This document shows positions 22,894 through 34,524 of a DNA stretch of 64,000 bases, in pieces (the first letter of the stretch is position 1; each line of letters begins with the position of its first letter). Source of the stretch: Coenobita brevimanus (lineage: Eukaryota; Arthropoda; Malacostraca; Decapoda; Coenobitidae); NCBI GenBank assembly GCA_032717465.1, contig CM064732.1, forward strand, positions 26,405,552 to 26,469,551, read 5' to 3'. A program made the translations under genes and the position numbers. The notes beneath the pieces were generated by a model, which was not told the DNA's origin, did not search any database, and was given only the letters and a program-made list of their open reading frames with translations.

Positions 22894-23639
22894 ACACACA
22901 CACACACAACACACACGGCTAGTGCTATAGTACTGTATATTAGACAGTTGGCAGGAAGATCTGTGTCGAAATGAGAGTGTGATGTTTGTTGATGTTTGGG
23001 ACAATTTTAGCCATAACAGGAGCTTGTTTAGTAGAGGCAGCCTTCATCTCAGTTGGGCAGGAAAGGCCAGGTCAGTTGGGTTAGTAAATGACAGAGTTAG
23101 ACTTCCTTTAGGAAGTAACAGGGAAGTGGAAAGATGGACAGTTTTTTCCATAGCTTTAAATATTCCAATTCCTGAGACCAATAATGGCTCCTAGGAGTCT
23201 TGCCATCTCGAGTAGAGATGTAAACGATTAAACAGGGCTAATTTTAGTGTGTCACAACCGAGCTAGATCCAGTCGTACAATAAATATTATGTATATGAAA
23301 GCAAAATATATTAATTTAAGTGTGAAAAATTAATTACTTTACTCACGAAAATCCTGATATTTATAATTACAGAATCATGAAAAACTCCTATGAAAAGCAT
23401 ATTACTGAAGAAGTATCACTGTAAACTGTAAAATCATTAAAAAAAAACACGTGGTTGCACAAAACACGAAGGGGCGATATTATACATATTCAAACCATGT
23501 AGGCCTAAATCCAGTACAGATCAGTAAATTGCATGCTGATACATACGATTCTTTGCATGTCGAAATTTCCACAGAGTTAAATAAAAATCAACTGTAGTGT
23601 AATATACATATCCCTCAAGTTAGACAGAGAAAACATAAA
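22425..23639. other. No gene; (CA)n array inside
   Basis: Holds a CA array with one TA interruption at 22855-22908. Otherwise AT-rich, no recognised gene. Confidence 0.5.
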
Positions 23640-23975
23640 CTAGAGGGGCACTCAGTGGAGCACATCTCTCCAACAAGGGAAACGTAATTTCCAAACCACT
23701 TTTCATAATGGGCTAGGGTGTCTCATCAATGATTAGGGATTCGCAGAAAGTGTTTTCCGGGTCCAGAATATATAATACGATCCAAATCGGCCACAAATGT
23801 CAATCGATTGTTCCCTGGGACGTGAGCTATCTACCCACAAAATTTGGTCCAAATCTCTCACTTAGTTTTTGAGTAATCCCGCCAACAGAGACACAAAGAA
23901 AAAGCTAACAAAAAAAGGGAGGTTAAAGAATACTCTCCTTATCGGAGAAAATTAATGTACGAAGAGGATAAGCCA
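23640..23975 (-). mobile_element. Interspersed repeat copy 1 (SINE/MITE-like, about 335 bp)
   Basis: Runs from CTAGAGGGGCACTCAGTGGA to a CTCCTTATCGGAGAAAATTA end. The reverse complement of both ends is found at 26283-27245, so this is a dispersed repeat. Its body contains TTTTTGAGTAATCCCGCCAA followed by a short ACAGAGACACA run. That phrase type (AGTTTTTGNGTAATCCNGCTAACAGA) is familiar from short non-coding repeats common in animals. No ORF. The class is uncertain. Confidence 0.65.
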
Positions 23976-24539
23976 CTCATAAATACAAGGAAAACATCAT
24001 TTTCAGAGACTGTAATTACCCGAATATTGACGAGAACATTTTGTGTTTAGACAGAGAAGGAAACAGGTTGTAGATGATGCATTTATTAGTCAGACAGTGA
24101 CTATACTGATGCAGTATTAATTTTCTAAACCTTGCCCTAGCAACCAATAGTGATTAAAAAATATATATATATATGTTGAAAATTTTAGCAACAGTGATCA
24201 TAATATCTTTAGACCTGAAGTTAACATATACTGAAAGACCTGCATAAATAGCCAATTAGTTCCTCGTTAAAAACTTTAAACTTCGATAATATGGGAAGAA
24301 AAATCTCCAACACCAACTAGATTAAGTTACCATGAGCAGAGAATGTTAAAGAAATTTGGTAAATATTTACCAATCAACTGGTGTTTATCGAATAAAAAAT
24401 GAACTGAGAATTACTCGAATAGTTTTGAAAATGTGTTACCCAGAACTTGCTCTGTTCCACCTAAATTATTCAAATTAAGCATACATACTTTCTTCGTTCC
24501 CTATTTCTTGTAAAGAAGCCACCATCCATCCAAATGCCA

Positions 24540-25815
24540 GTGAAAGTAAGTTTCTGTGATCCATCTGATTACAGGTCAAGGGCTATCACATCCTCTCTTG
24601 GTAATGTATTTGAGATTGCCATTAATAAGCACATTGCTAAATATCTTGAATTTAACAATTTGATTGATGACAGACAGTTTTTTTTTTGTGTGTGTGTGAC
24701 AAGAGATTGACTGTTGATTTACTCAATTTCTTTACTCATACAATCTATCAGTCAATTGACCAACATGGAAAATCCCACACAGTTTTGACAGTGTGCCACT
24801 GCTCCCTGTTATCCAGACTCCCTTGCTTCAGTCTATCATCTCTTGTCCCATAATTTCCTCATATCTCAGAAACAGAAAGATATGAGTAAACGTAGATGAT
24901 GTTTATTCCAGTCAAATAATTAATTAATGTCCGCGTATCACGTGATTTAGTCCTGACTTCAGCCCTATTTTCATTCATATTAACGATATCATGTCTGTCA
25001 CCCACAGCCCCATTCACACATATGCAGATCACTCAACACTTTACAGTTCCTTCACATTTACAGAGCTATTAACGAAGTCTGATATCTCTTAACTCCCATC
25101 TCAGCACTGCATTCTCCATAAATCAAGACTTATCTAGGTCACGGAATGAGGTAAAATAACATTGTTTCATTTAATGCTAGGAAAACCAGATATATTTACC
25201 AATAGTTAGATATTGCCTGAATGCTATATTACCTCCAGTTCAACCGACTCTAAAAGCAATGAATTTCTGTTTTTCGCTTAACAACACCCTCAGTTGGAAT
25301 TCTCGCATTAAATCAGTAGCTGAAACATCAGAGGTATTTGCATTATTGTACAGACCCCGTAACTTCTTCACCAACGAGCAGTTAGCTGCAATTTACAAGT
25401 CATGTGCGCTCTCAGCTCGAATATTGCTCACCCTTGTGGAGTGTACAGTAAGTGAAGAGGGTGCAGTGGTGCACTAAAACCATTGGAAAAAACTCAGAAC
25501 ATAGCTATAAGAATATTAACTAAACCAGCAATTACAAACGAACTACTTAGCTTACAAATAAGACAGAATGCTGCCTTCCTTAAATTTTTTTTTACATTTT
25601 TGATGACAAATATTCAAAGTTTCATGCACTGTGCCACGTCTACGCTTTTCCTCGTGCTACACAGGCAACTGGTAGTGCCCAAGACTGGACTGTCACACTG
25701 TCATATTGCAGAGCTTCTGGCTATCAGAATTCCTATAGTCTCCGAAGTGGTTGTCCTAGGTACTCGCTTCCCTAGATTAGTTTCCCCCCCAAATTTTAAC
25801 CAACAAGTCGGTCTG
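24540..25815 (+). pseudogene. Heavily decayed Jockey/CR1-like LINE, second family
   Basis: Colinear pieces of an RT read across shifting frames: DPSDYRSRAITSSLGNVFE near 24560; SVTHSPIHTYADHSTL near 25000, where YADD has become YADH; and LSWNSRIKSVAETS with FFTNEQLAAIYKS at 25290-25400, equivalent to the family J thumb region. It is clearly related to but distinct from family J. A 3' end is not defined; the sequence runs into a GT array at 25824. The number of frameshifts and the altered YADD make it old. Confidence 0.75.
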
Positions 25816-25819
25816 TGAC

Positions 25820-25823
<4 letters not shown>

Positions 25824-25860
<37 letters not shown>
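25824..25860. repeat. (GT)18 microsatellite
   Basis: A pure GT array close to the end of the LINE remnant. Confidence 0.95.
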
Positions 25861-25864
<4 letters not shown>

Positions 25865-26282
25865 TGAAGACTTCTAGAAGCTGATGTATGTCTTTTTTTT
25901 CTTCCTCTGCTCATCTTCTGAAAAAAAAAATGTGTAGTCTGTATCTTTGGTAGATGCTTTTAGAATGAGTTAAGTTCTTTTACAGGAATGTTCTAACTGA
26001 TTCAATCTGTATTAACATTTTTGTCAAACATACTGGCAGAAAGGCCACTTTTCCATGAAGGTCATGTATAATAGTTCCATCAGAAGATTTCAGTAGGGGA
26101 ATGGGCGATGATATTTATTTTTTGAAATAAGTGACAGCTGATAAAAACAGTATATTGCCATTTCGATTGCTTAATAGTTTGGATGCTTGGTTGTAAAGAA
26201 AGATTGATTTGGAGAAAAATATTACTGCTTTTGCAAGGTTTCCTGGGAATTTTAAAATGAGCGAGGGACTGGGTAGTTATTT

Positions 26283-26455
26283 TCATTATCTCCGACAAGG
26301 AGAGTATATTTTCACCCCTGATTATTTGTTTGTGTATTAGTTTGTCCTTTAACAGGATTACTCAAAAACTAAAGAGGAGATTTTGATCAAATTTTTGTGG
26401 GTAAATAACCCATGTCCGAGGAAACAATCTATTAACTTTGGGGACGATGTTTGTT
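26283..26455 (+). mobile_element. Interspersed repeat, partial copy 2a
   Basis: The inverted counterpart of the right part of 23640-23975: TCTCCGACAAGGAGAGTATA, then the ACAGGATTACTCAAAAACTAA-type phrase and a TAACCCATGTCCGAGGAAAC block. It is followed immediately by a second copy that repeats the same blocks. Confidence 0.6.
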
Positions 26456-27245
26456 AGTTTGTTTGCCTGTTAGCAGGATTGCTGAAAAAAACAAAAACAA
26501 GAAGCGGTTCCAAGGCAAAACAAAGCCGTCCCCGGCAGTCATTTTAGTGCTGTCGCATAAACATAACAGGATATCTAGTCACATATCAAATTTTGAGTAG
26601 TGTGAAAATTTACGATTTCATACTCATTTAAAATTTTAGGCCCGACCCCCTACCACTGACTGGGGGGGGAGGAAGACCCCTCTGATGTAATGAAGCATGT
26701 TGTAGGATGCATATTTTAAAGATGCACCTTTAGGTTTTGGTTTCACGTCGATATGAAAAATTTCAAAGGAGTTATGGCAAAAAATATGTTTTATTTTTTT
26801 TATTTTTTGGGTCTACATCCTGGGCCTTGGCCCAATTTGGCCCAAAATTTAATCGCGGGGTCAGAATGTTATAGCCCATCATCCCCGCAATTTTAGTCAA
26901 AATCGCACCAGTAGTTTTCGCGTACAGTTGTTAACAGAGAGACTGGGAGACAAAGACAAAAAACCGGATGAAAACAATACCGTCCCGGAGCCCTTCCGGG
27001 GCGGGGACGGGTAATAAAAGAGATATTTGGAATAAATTTGGTAGTTAGATAGCCCATGTCCCGGGGAACAATCGATTAACTTTTGGGACTGATGTTGATA
27101 GTATTACAGATTCTGGATCCAGAAAGAACTTGCTGCGAAACCCTAATCAGTTATGAGAAAATATAACCCATTATGAAAAGTAATTTGGAAATTACGTTGC
27201 CCTTGTCGGAGAGATTCGCTCCACTGAGTGTCCCTCTAGTGTTAC
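26440..27245 (+). mobile_element. Interspersed repeat copy 2b, split by a nested insert
   Basis: The repeat resumes at GTTAGCAGGATTGCTG (26470) and continues after about 27016 with CCCATGTCCCGGGGAACAAT. It ends CTCCACTGAGTGTCCCTCTA at 27238, the complement of the start of the copy at 23640. Between about 26490 and 27015 lies an unrelated insert of about 525 bp that carries its own CCGTCCCGGAG...GGGGCGGGGACGGGTAATAA end. No ORFs are present in either. Confidence 0.6.
26490..27015. mobile_element. Nested short interspersed repeat of unknown class
   Basis: Sits inside repeat copy 2b. It contains GTTTTCGCGTACAGTTGTTA followed by an ACAGAGAGACTGGGAGACAAAG run and a GC-rich end. The layout (an AGTTTTCG phrase, then a GACA-like run, then a GC-rich end) resembles SINE-like repeats, but I cannot name it. 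Confidence 0.4.
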
Positions 27246-27411
27246 GTAAGAGTTATATCCTAAAGACTTTTGGGTGATTGCTGTGGCACAGTTATAGTTG
27301 ACCAATTTGGGGGGAGCTCGATCTTTGGTAAGTTGTTGACAAGGTCTTGAGCAATTCCATACCATCTTTATTAGGTCATTATTGTGGGACTGAAAATGTA
27401 CATATACATAT

Positions 27412-27430
27412 CTCTCTCTCTCTCTCTCAT

Positions 27431-27471
<41 letters not shown>

Positions 27472-27473
27472 AC
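27412..27473. repeat. (TC)n and (AC)n microsatellites
   Basis: TC at 27411-27428 and AC at 27432-27473. A related TC/AC pair with near-identical flanks (CACCATTCTTCATCTACTTG) recurs at 27595-27665, so a segment of about 170 bp is duplicated here. Confidence 0.85.
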
Positions 27474-27725
27474 AATAATCATTTTTAACACCATTCTTCA
27501 TCTACTTGTATATACCATCATCATATCACATATTTTACATCTCATCTTTTGTCCATCTTTGTCACTCCCACGTCCTTGATCCCTCCCCCCCCCTCTCTCT
27601 CATAAACACACACACACATATACCAAAATATTAATTTTCAGCACCATTCTTCATCTACTTGTATATACTCTCATCATGTATTTTACATCTCATTTTTTGC
27701 CCATCTTTGTCACTCCACCGTCCTT

Positions 27726-27727
<2 letters not shown>

Positions 27728-27762
<35 letters not shown>
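27728..27762. repeat. (TC)17 microsatellite
   Basis: A pure TC array. Confidence 0.95.
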
Positions 27763-27765
<3 letters not shown>

Positions 27766-28299
27766 AGGTATATGAGTTTGGCAAGCGTATATCTTGGAAA
27801 CCTAACCCCTTCCTACACCTTGCAGTTCTCTTCCTCATCCCCTCTTTCTTCTCTTACCTTTTTCTTAGTTTCTTCTTTGCTTTGATTCTATTTATCTTCT
27901 GTCATTTTTGTTCTAATTTATTTCCGAACAAAAAATGGATGAGAATTACCTGGAGGTAATGGAGATGTCATAAATTTCTTGATGCTGCGCTGTTCTCAAA
28001 AGAATTCATTAACCTTAATAACCTGATGTCGTATTTTTTATATAATTATGTCTTCCATCAGTCCAATAATGTGGAGTTTAAAAAAGATAATATCGAACAC
28101 CACAAACCAGTTTGAAAGAGTGGGCTGCAGATAGTAAAGACGACAGAAAGACGTCTTCGGAGTGAAGGGGTTCGCAGTGGAACTTATCAGTCCTCACAAT
28201 AACGTCCCGGTTTGGGAGTGGAGATACGCATCCAGGGAACATTATGCTTTGTATCTCCTGCACGGTTGTGGTTGGTGTTCTGTTTTTCTCCAAGATGTC

Positions 28300-28304
<5 letters not shown>
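27763..28304. other. No gene seen
   Basis: Short frames only; nothing recognised. Confidence 0.5.
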
Positions 28305-28367
<63 letters not shown>

Positions 28368-28395
28368 ATAATAATAATAATAATAATAATAATAC

Positions 28396-28439
<44 letters not shown>

Positions 28440-28460
28440 TAATTATAATAATAATAATAA

Positions 28461-28491
<31 letters not shown>

Positions 28492-28526
28492 AATAATAAT
28501 TATTATTATTATTATTATCGTTGTGA

Positions 28527-28558
<32 letters not shown>

Positions 28559-28560
28559 GA
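28305..28560. repeat. Compound (CT)31 - (AAT)n - (GAT)n microsatellite
   Basis: CT at 28305-28366, interrupted AAT/ATT at 28367-28518, then GAT at 28528-28560. The translated poly-Leu, poly-Asn and poly-Ile frames are artefacts of the repeat. Confidence 0.97.
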
Positions 28561-29654
28561 TTTATAATGTAACTACCATGGCCTCAAAGTTCATGTAAAT
28601 ATTTTCACCCGCAAATTAAAAAAAAGAAAAAAAAAAGCGGCGAGATCCTTCATTCAATCGATCCTTCATATTAAGTGGCTGGAGAATTTACTACATTTAA
28701 GAATTCTAGTTGCGCAGAGAGAGAGAGAGAGAGAGAAGGGAACATAGAAAAAAACAAAACAAGGAAACAACAAGGGAAACATCGTAAGAATAAGAGAAAG
28801 GATATGAAAATGAATATCTAGAATGAAAAACAAGAAAAGAAAATGTCTAAAACTAAATACCCGCGTAAAAATAGAATGTGTGCAGGGTGTTGAGATCCCC
28901 TTCAGAGGAAGCTTTTGTCCCCTGGCTCAATTAGGCGCAGAGATAATACACTCACCTCAAGGCCAAGTACACCTCGCTGGAAAATATTTTCTTACATCAT
29001 TCCTCACTATGTAATAAACAATATCCTTCACGAACTTTACTTTGGCTGCGGCCATATTTTTAACCCTTTCGGAATGTTTAACCACGAAGGTAATTTACTT
29101 TGGTCAAAAGAAAAAGTATTTTGACTTAGGAATGTTCTCTACTTATCAGAGTATTTGAACAACACCTTCCTAACTGAAGGTTCATGTACAGCAACTGGAT
29201 TTGAGGACAAAGGTATTTTCCTTACTGGTTTGACAATAAATATTTTAATAAATAATTAAACAAACGAATAAATAAATAAACAAATACAATGAATAAATAA
29301 GTATTTATGTTCATATTTACATATGTATAATCTCAACAGAGAAACCGATCAGGAATTAACTCTGATTCCTACATCGCTTCACTGTTTTACCCTGTAACAG
29401 TGGTCTTGACATATATATTCAGTAACTTGTTAAGTAACGTCAAGTGCTTGAGTATTTTCTTCTGGATGTCGCAATATATTTTTCTCTAGGTTAGGAAGAA
29501 TCACAGAACCTCAGGATCCTAATAATAATAAAATTATACATTAAAATGATTCTACATTTAGTAGCCAACTTGTAAACAGCTTTTTACTGCATACAGGTGC
29601 ATCAGCCATCACACTAATACCACTGGTACAGTCTCGCCTGTCTCTAGTCGAGGT
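28561..29654. other. No gene seen
   Basis: AT-rich with an (AG)12 run at 28720-28737. Frames at 28823-29124 have no recognisable domain. Confidence 0.5.
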
Positions 29655-29775
29655 CAGTACTCATCTTGTGAGGAGGAAGAGGAAGGGGGAATGAAAGAAG
29701 ATATAGACGAAGTAGTAAAACAGAAAAGGAGAGAGACAGAGAGACAGAGAGAGAGATTAAAAAGGAAAAGCCATG
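29655..29775. repeat. Purine-rich repeat unit, copy of 33764-33868
   Basis: GAGGAGGAAGAGGAAGGGGG through AGATTAAAAAGGAAAAG aligns by eye over about 100 bases with the unit at 33764-33868. The shared order of words is GGGGAATGA, AGAAG.TATA, GATGAAGTA-like, (GA)n, ATTAAAAAGGAAAA. It is therefore a dispersed sequence, not merely simple repeat. Confidence 0.65.
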
Positions 29776-29887
29776 AGTTGTGTTCATAAATTTTCATGTG
29801 AATAAAGGTCGTCTTCTAGTAAACTAAAAATGCTCACTTGTACGTCCTCCTTATCCGGATGTTTCCTATTATGCAACATAGCTATTC

Positions 29888-29890
<3 letters not shown>

Positions 29891-29932
<42 letters not shown>
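29891..29932. repeat. (TG)21 microsatellite
   Basis: A pure TG array. Confidence 0.96.
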
Positions 29933-29935
<3 letters not shown>

Positions 29936-30067
29936 TTCCCTTAGGCTACCCATTTTCTTTCCTTCGTTTTTCATGTACCCGCATAGTATCCTCTGCTGTT
30001 ATATATTATATTACGCTTATTTCCCTCTCGTATATTTAACTCCTTTTCTATTCTTCCTCCCTCTCCC

Positions 30068-30069
30068 GC

Positions 30070-30101
<32 letters not shown>

Positions 30102-30129
30102 ATGATGGATTATCTATCTATCTATCTAT
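30068..30129. repeat. (TC)n and (TATC)5 tail of A2 copy 3
   Basis: TC at 30070-30095. The TATC array at 30111-30129 is the minus-strand GATA tail of the adjacent LINE. Confidence 0.9.
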
Positions 30130-30215
30130 TGCCAGACGCCTCAATCCCGTTTGGGGTGGCCACAAACAAATCGCCTCCACGTCGTCCTGTCCACCGCCAT
30201 TTCACTGCCCTGCTC

Positions 30216-30503
30216 CTAACTCACACCCCCCTCTCTCATATACCTCTCCACCACATCCCTCCATCTCATCCTCGGCCTTCTCCTCCCTCTTCCCCCCTCC
30301 ACCTCACCCACATACACTCTCTTCGTCAGCCTTTCACGCTCCATCCTCTCCACATGGCCAAACCACCTCAGTGTGTTCCTCATAACAATTCCTATCACAT
30401 CCACATCCACACCACAACCCTTCTTTATATCCTCATTCGTCAGCCTGTCTCTCCATGTGACTCCACAGGCTTCTCTTAAATAACTAATTTCCACTGCTCT
30501 CAC
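30216..30503 (-). pseudogene. LINE A2 C-terminal fragment
   Basis: Directly continues the previous frame in phase after the nonsense codon: RAVEISYLREACGVTWRDRL, FGHVERMERERLTKRVYV and the GRRRPRMRWRDVVERYMREG tail missing from copy 1. Confidence 0.87.
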
Positions 30504-31196
30504 TCATGACTTGTGTCCTTCCAACAATGTCCAAGCTTCACTTCCATACGTTAGAGTTGGTATCACAATACTGTCATGTAGTAAGTTTTTCACTTCCATG
30601 CTCACTTCCCTGTTTCTTATCACTGCTTTCAAAGAACCAGCAACCCTTCTTCCCTGTTGTACCCTTTCAAGCACTTGACCCTCCAAACCTCCATCCTTAC
30701 TCATCACACTACCCAAGTACTTAAACATACTCACATTTTCCAATTCCTCACCATCCAACCTCGCTGTACATTCACTGACTTCACCTCTCTCAAAGACCAT
30801 CGCTTTACTCCTCCGTACATTCACCTTTAGATTCCGTTTCTTGCACACTCTCCCAAACTCATCCACCAAGCCTTGCAGCACCCCTTCGTCTTCACTCAAC
30901 AACACAATATCATCTGCAAACAACAGTACAGGGAGTTTCCAAACACTATCTTCTCTCACCAGGGCCACTCCAACATCCACTACCCTACCTTGTACTTCTT
31001 TTATTACCCCATCCATGAACAGATTGAAGAACCTTGGAGACATGACACATCCCTGTTTCAACCCAACCTCCAAAGAGAAAAATTCACTTAGTTCACCATC
31101 CACACGCACTACAGCCTTAGCACCATCATACATACTCTTCAGAGCATTCAACAACTTTCCATCTACAGTACTCCATATATTCTTAATACTTTCCAC
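30504..31196 (-). pseudogene. LINE A2 RT palm and thumb fragment
   Basis: 230 codons containing GLKQGCVMSPRFFNLFMDGV and the catalytic FADDIVLLSEDEG, then the thumb up to LTYGSEAWTLLEGHKS. It ends at TGA (30504-30506) where copy 1 has AGA. Confidence 0.88.
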
Positions 31197-31405
31197 AATC
31201 CTTGTCTATCCATCCTGTCATATGCTTTCTCCAAATCCATGAAAGCCGCATACAACTTCTTTCCCTTCTCTAGAAACTTTTCCACTAAAGATCTGAGAAT
31301 GAATATCTGATCTACACAACCTCTTCCCTTCCTAAAGCCTCCCTGTTCTTCTCCAACTAATTCCTCTGTTCTTTCTCTAACTCTGGTCAATAAGTATCCT
31401 GCCAT
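31163..31405 (-). pseudogene. LINE A2 RT motif A fragment
   Basis: Short frame holding EEQGGFRKGRGCVDQIFILR and the motif A core AAFMDLEKAYDRMDRQ, with its catalytic aspartate. It ends in LRIYGV, where a small insertion near 31180 shifts the frame again. Confidence 0.86.
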
Positions 31406-31982
31406 ACACTTTTCCTATTATACTAAGAAGACAAATACCCCTATGATTACCACACATTTCTTTTTCCCCTTTTCCTTTGTACACGGGAATAATTATACCT
31501 GACTTCCAATCCTCCGGGACTCTGCCTTCCTCCCAGGCCAATCTGCACATCTTCCACATCCATTCTACTGCTATCTCTCCCCCATGCTTCAGCATTTCAC
31601 CACACACTCCATCAATTCCTAGGGCTTTCCCCAGTTTAACTTTCTTCATTGCTTCCACAACTTCTATCCTGCTGATTTCTTCCTGTCTTCTCACCTCCCT
31701 CCTTCTCCCAGCCATTCCCCAGCCATTTATACTCGCATTACTTCCATCCTCTATGTTCAACAATTCCTTAAAGTGTTCTCTCCATCTGCTCACTTTTTCT
31801 TCCTTCTCCACTAGTAATCTACCATTTTTATCTTTCACTCCCCTGCTAACCTCACTTCCACCCTGTCTTACTCTCTTCACCTCTTTCCAGAACATTTTCT
31901 TACAGTCCCTCCACTTTACACTCAAATTTCTTACAAATTCCTCATCCACTCTCTTCTTACTCTCTCTTACTAACCTTTTCAC
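31377..31982 (-). pseudogene. LINE A2 linker and RT N-terminal fragment
   Basis: Basic linker, then VKLGKALGIDGVCGEMLKHG and WKSGIIIPVYKGKGEKEMCG with the tryptophan codon that is a stop in copy 1. It reaches HRGICLLSIIGKVYGRI before a one-base insertion near 31390 shifts the frame. It is in a different phase from the endonuclease fragment because of the 4-base loss near 32000. Confidence 0.87.
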
Positions 31983-32041
31983 CTCTCTCTTTCTGCATAT
32001 AACTCTCTCTTCCGCCTCTCAACTTCTTCCACGCCCCTCTT

Positions 32042-32854
32042 TCACATCCATTCATTGTATGCTTTCCTCTTTTGTGCTACAGCCTGTCTCACCTCTTCAG
32101 TCCACCACGCTGTTCCTTGCACCCCCCTCCGTCTTCTCTTCCTCCCACACACCACATCACATGCTGCACTTATTTCTTCTGTGAATATCTTGCACACACC
32201 TTCCACGTCCCCCATCTGCTCCAATTCATATTTGCCCAATCGTTCCTCCACTTCTCTCTTATACTCTGCCTTTTTCTCATCCTCTTGTAACCTTTCCACT
32301 CTCCTTGGAACTACTCCTTCCTCTCGTCTTTCCCTTCTTCTATTCCTCCATCTTACTTGTATCTTAATTCTGGCCACCACTAAGTAGTGGTCAGAAGGTC
32401 CACTCCCCCAACCTCTATAAGCTCTTGCATCCATTACACATCTTTGCATCCTTTCATCCACACACACATAATCAATCATTGCCTTCCTTTCATTCAGTTC
32501 ACCACCCACCCTTCTCATCACTCGCCATGTATACCTGTGGATCATTTTATGCCTGAAGAAGGTACTGGCTATCACCAACCCCCTCCCAGCACAAATGTCC
32601 ACTAACGCACTGCCATTCTCATCTATCTCAGCAGGCACACCCCACTCACCAACTATTCCATCCATCTTCACATTCCCTACTTTACCATTCATATCACCGA
32701 TCAGAAACACTCTCTCATTCCTTCCAAACTTTTCAATGCACACTTCCACATTTGTCCAGAACTCTTCTCTCACTCTGCTAGCACGATCTTGCGTTGGCGC
32801 ATACACACACACAATCGCCCACATTTGTATTCTAACTTTCATCTTTACCCACAC
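32042..32854 (-). pseudogene. LINE A2 endonuclease fragment (270 codons)
   Basis: APE-like endonuclease with VCVYAPTQDRASRVREEFW, FLIGDMNGKVGNV, MIDYVCVDERM and SDHYLVVARIKI. It then continues through the GTAWWTEEVRQAVAQ block, showing that endonuclease and linker are one ORF. It stops at a TGA where copy 1 has AGA. The N-terminal endonuclease strand is missing, so it is not an active enzyme. The first codon used here is internal. Confidence 0.88.
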
Positions 32855-33109
32855 AATCCTTGGATTGTGTGTGATATATTCAGTATATCCATATATGTAA
32901 GGCGTTTAAATGTATTTCTTAATCCAGTGATAACTGAATGTATTTGATTTTTCTTCCCCCCCCCTCTCTTTTTTGTCTCACTCCTCTCCCTCTTCCAGTT
33001 TCCTTCAACCTAGCAAAACTAAAAACACAACTGAAGTAGCAATAAAAGTTAGTGGATTTTATTTTTTTTTATACCTCTTTTCTCTCCTCCCTCCTTTTGA
33101 CACTCATTC

Positions 33110-33817
33110 CCTGGGGGCGTCAGTCCTGCCGTAAATGGAAAGGGGGCAGGAAGAGGAAGAGGAAAAGGATGAGAAAAGGGAAAATAGTAAGTGGGGGAAT
33201 GAGGAGAAAATAATCAAGAAAGAACACTGAGGATGGAAGGAGGAGGAGGAGGAGGGAACAGAGGAAAGGGTGGAGGTGGAGTAGTTAAGGAAAAAATGTA
33301 TATGTATAGAAAAATGGGGGCACGAAGGGGAAGTGGTTGTAATGGTGGTGGTACAGTACACAGTGGGAAGGAAAAAGAAAGAAATTAGCTAAAATGAGAG
33401 AGCAAAAGACAAGCTTAATCTCGGTGGAATAGTCGAAGCAGAAGAGGAAGAAGAGGAAGAGGGACGTAGAAAAAGGAGTGCGAAAGAAAAGAGGATGAGG
33501 AGAGAAAATAGTGAAAGCAAGAGAATGAGGAAGAAACATGGTGATAGAGGAAGTGAATGATAGGTGGGGGAGAGAAAGAAGGAAATGAAATGAGGTTAGA
33601 ATACAGGGGAGAAATAAGAGGAGACGATTATAGAAGGAATAAAGAAAGACTGGAATTATGAGGAACATAGGGAAGGAAAGAAGGGAACGGGGAAGAAGGG
33701 AACAGGGAAGGAGAAGAGAATTAAGTAGATGAGAGGACAGAACAAGAATGTATTAATTTAAACAGAGGAGGAGGAAGAGGAAAGGGGAATGACAGAAGGT
33801 ATAAACGATGAAGTAAA

Positions 33818-33858
<41 letters not shown>

Positions 33859-34480
33859 AAAAGGAAAAAGAGGATTAGCTTAGTCAGGAAAAGTAAGAGT
33901 AAGAACTAAAAAAGGAGAATGAGAAAAAGGGTAGAGAAAAGAAGGGAGGGAGATGGTGAGTCAGAGAGGAGAAATAAGGAAGGAAGAGGAATGAAGGAAG
34001 GATGAAACGAGAAGGCGGACTTGACATGAGAGACGGAAAGGGATGGGGAGAAAGAGAACAATGGGAGGAGAAATGGAAGAGGTAGAGACGAAGGAGAAGG
34101 AAGCGAGATGGAAGAAGGGAGATGCAGGAGTAGAGAGACAGGAAAAGGGGGAAAAGAGAATCGATGGACCAGGTTGAAAAGAAAGAGCGAAATATAGGAA
34201 AAGGAGAAAGAGAAGGAGAAAGTGACAGAGGCAGAACGAACAAAGGAGAGAGACAAGGAGGAACAAGAAAGAAAAAAAGCAGAATGAAGGACGGGAAGGA
34301 GAGAATGAGCTGGAAGAAGAATTAGTGAGAGAGATTGGGCGGAGCGGACGAGGAAAGAGAGTGGTTGTAAGAGAAGAGAAAGTGAAAGGGAGAAAATGGA
34401 TAGAGAACAATAGCAGGAAAGAAGCTAAGATATGGCGATGAGGACAAGAAATGAGAGGCAGAGCGAAGGAAAATTAAAGG

Positions 34481-34524
<44 letters not shown>

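Larger units (their letters stand above)
30130..32870 (-). mobile_element. RTE-type LINE, lineage A2 copy 3
   Basis: The longest A2 copy, minus strand, 2.7 kb from an endonuclease starting slightly upstream of copy 1 (VKMKVRIQMWAIVCVYAPTQD region) to the 3' UTR and GATA tail. It is interrupted by two frameshifts near 31390 and 31180, by a 4-base loss near 32000 and by AGA-to-TGA nonsense codons near 32042 and 30504. It aligns end to end with copy 1 and supplies the undamaged version of several of that copy's lesions. Confidence 0.92.

Noticed and set aside
30216..32854. Host reverse-transcriptase-like gene
   Set aside because: Colinear with three other dispersed copies and ending in a GATA tail, so it is a LINE.
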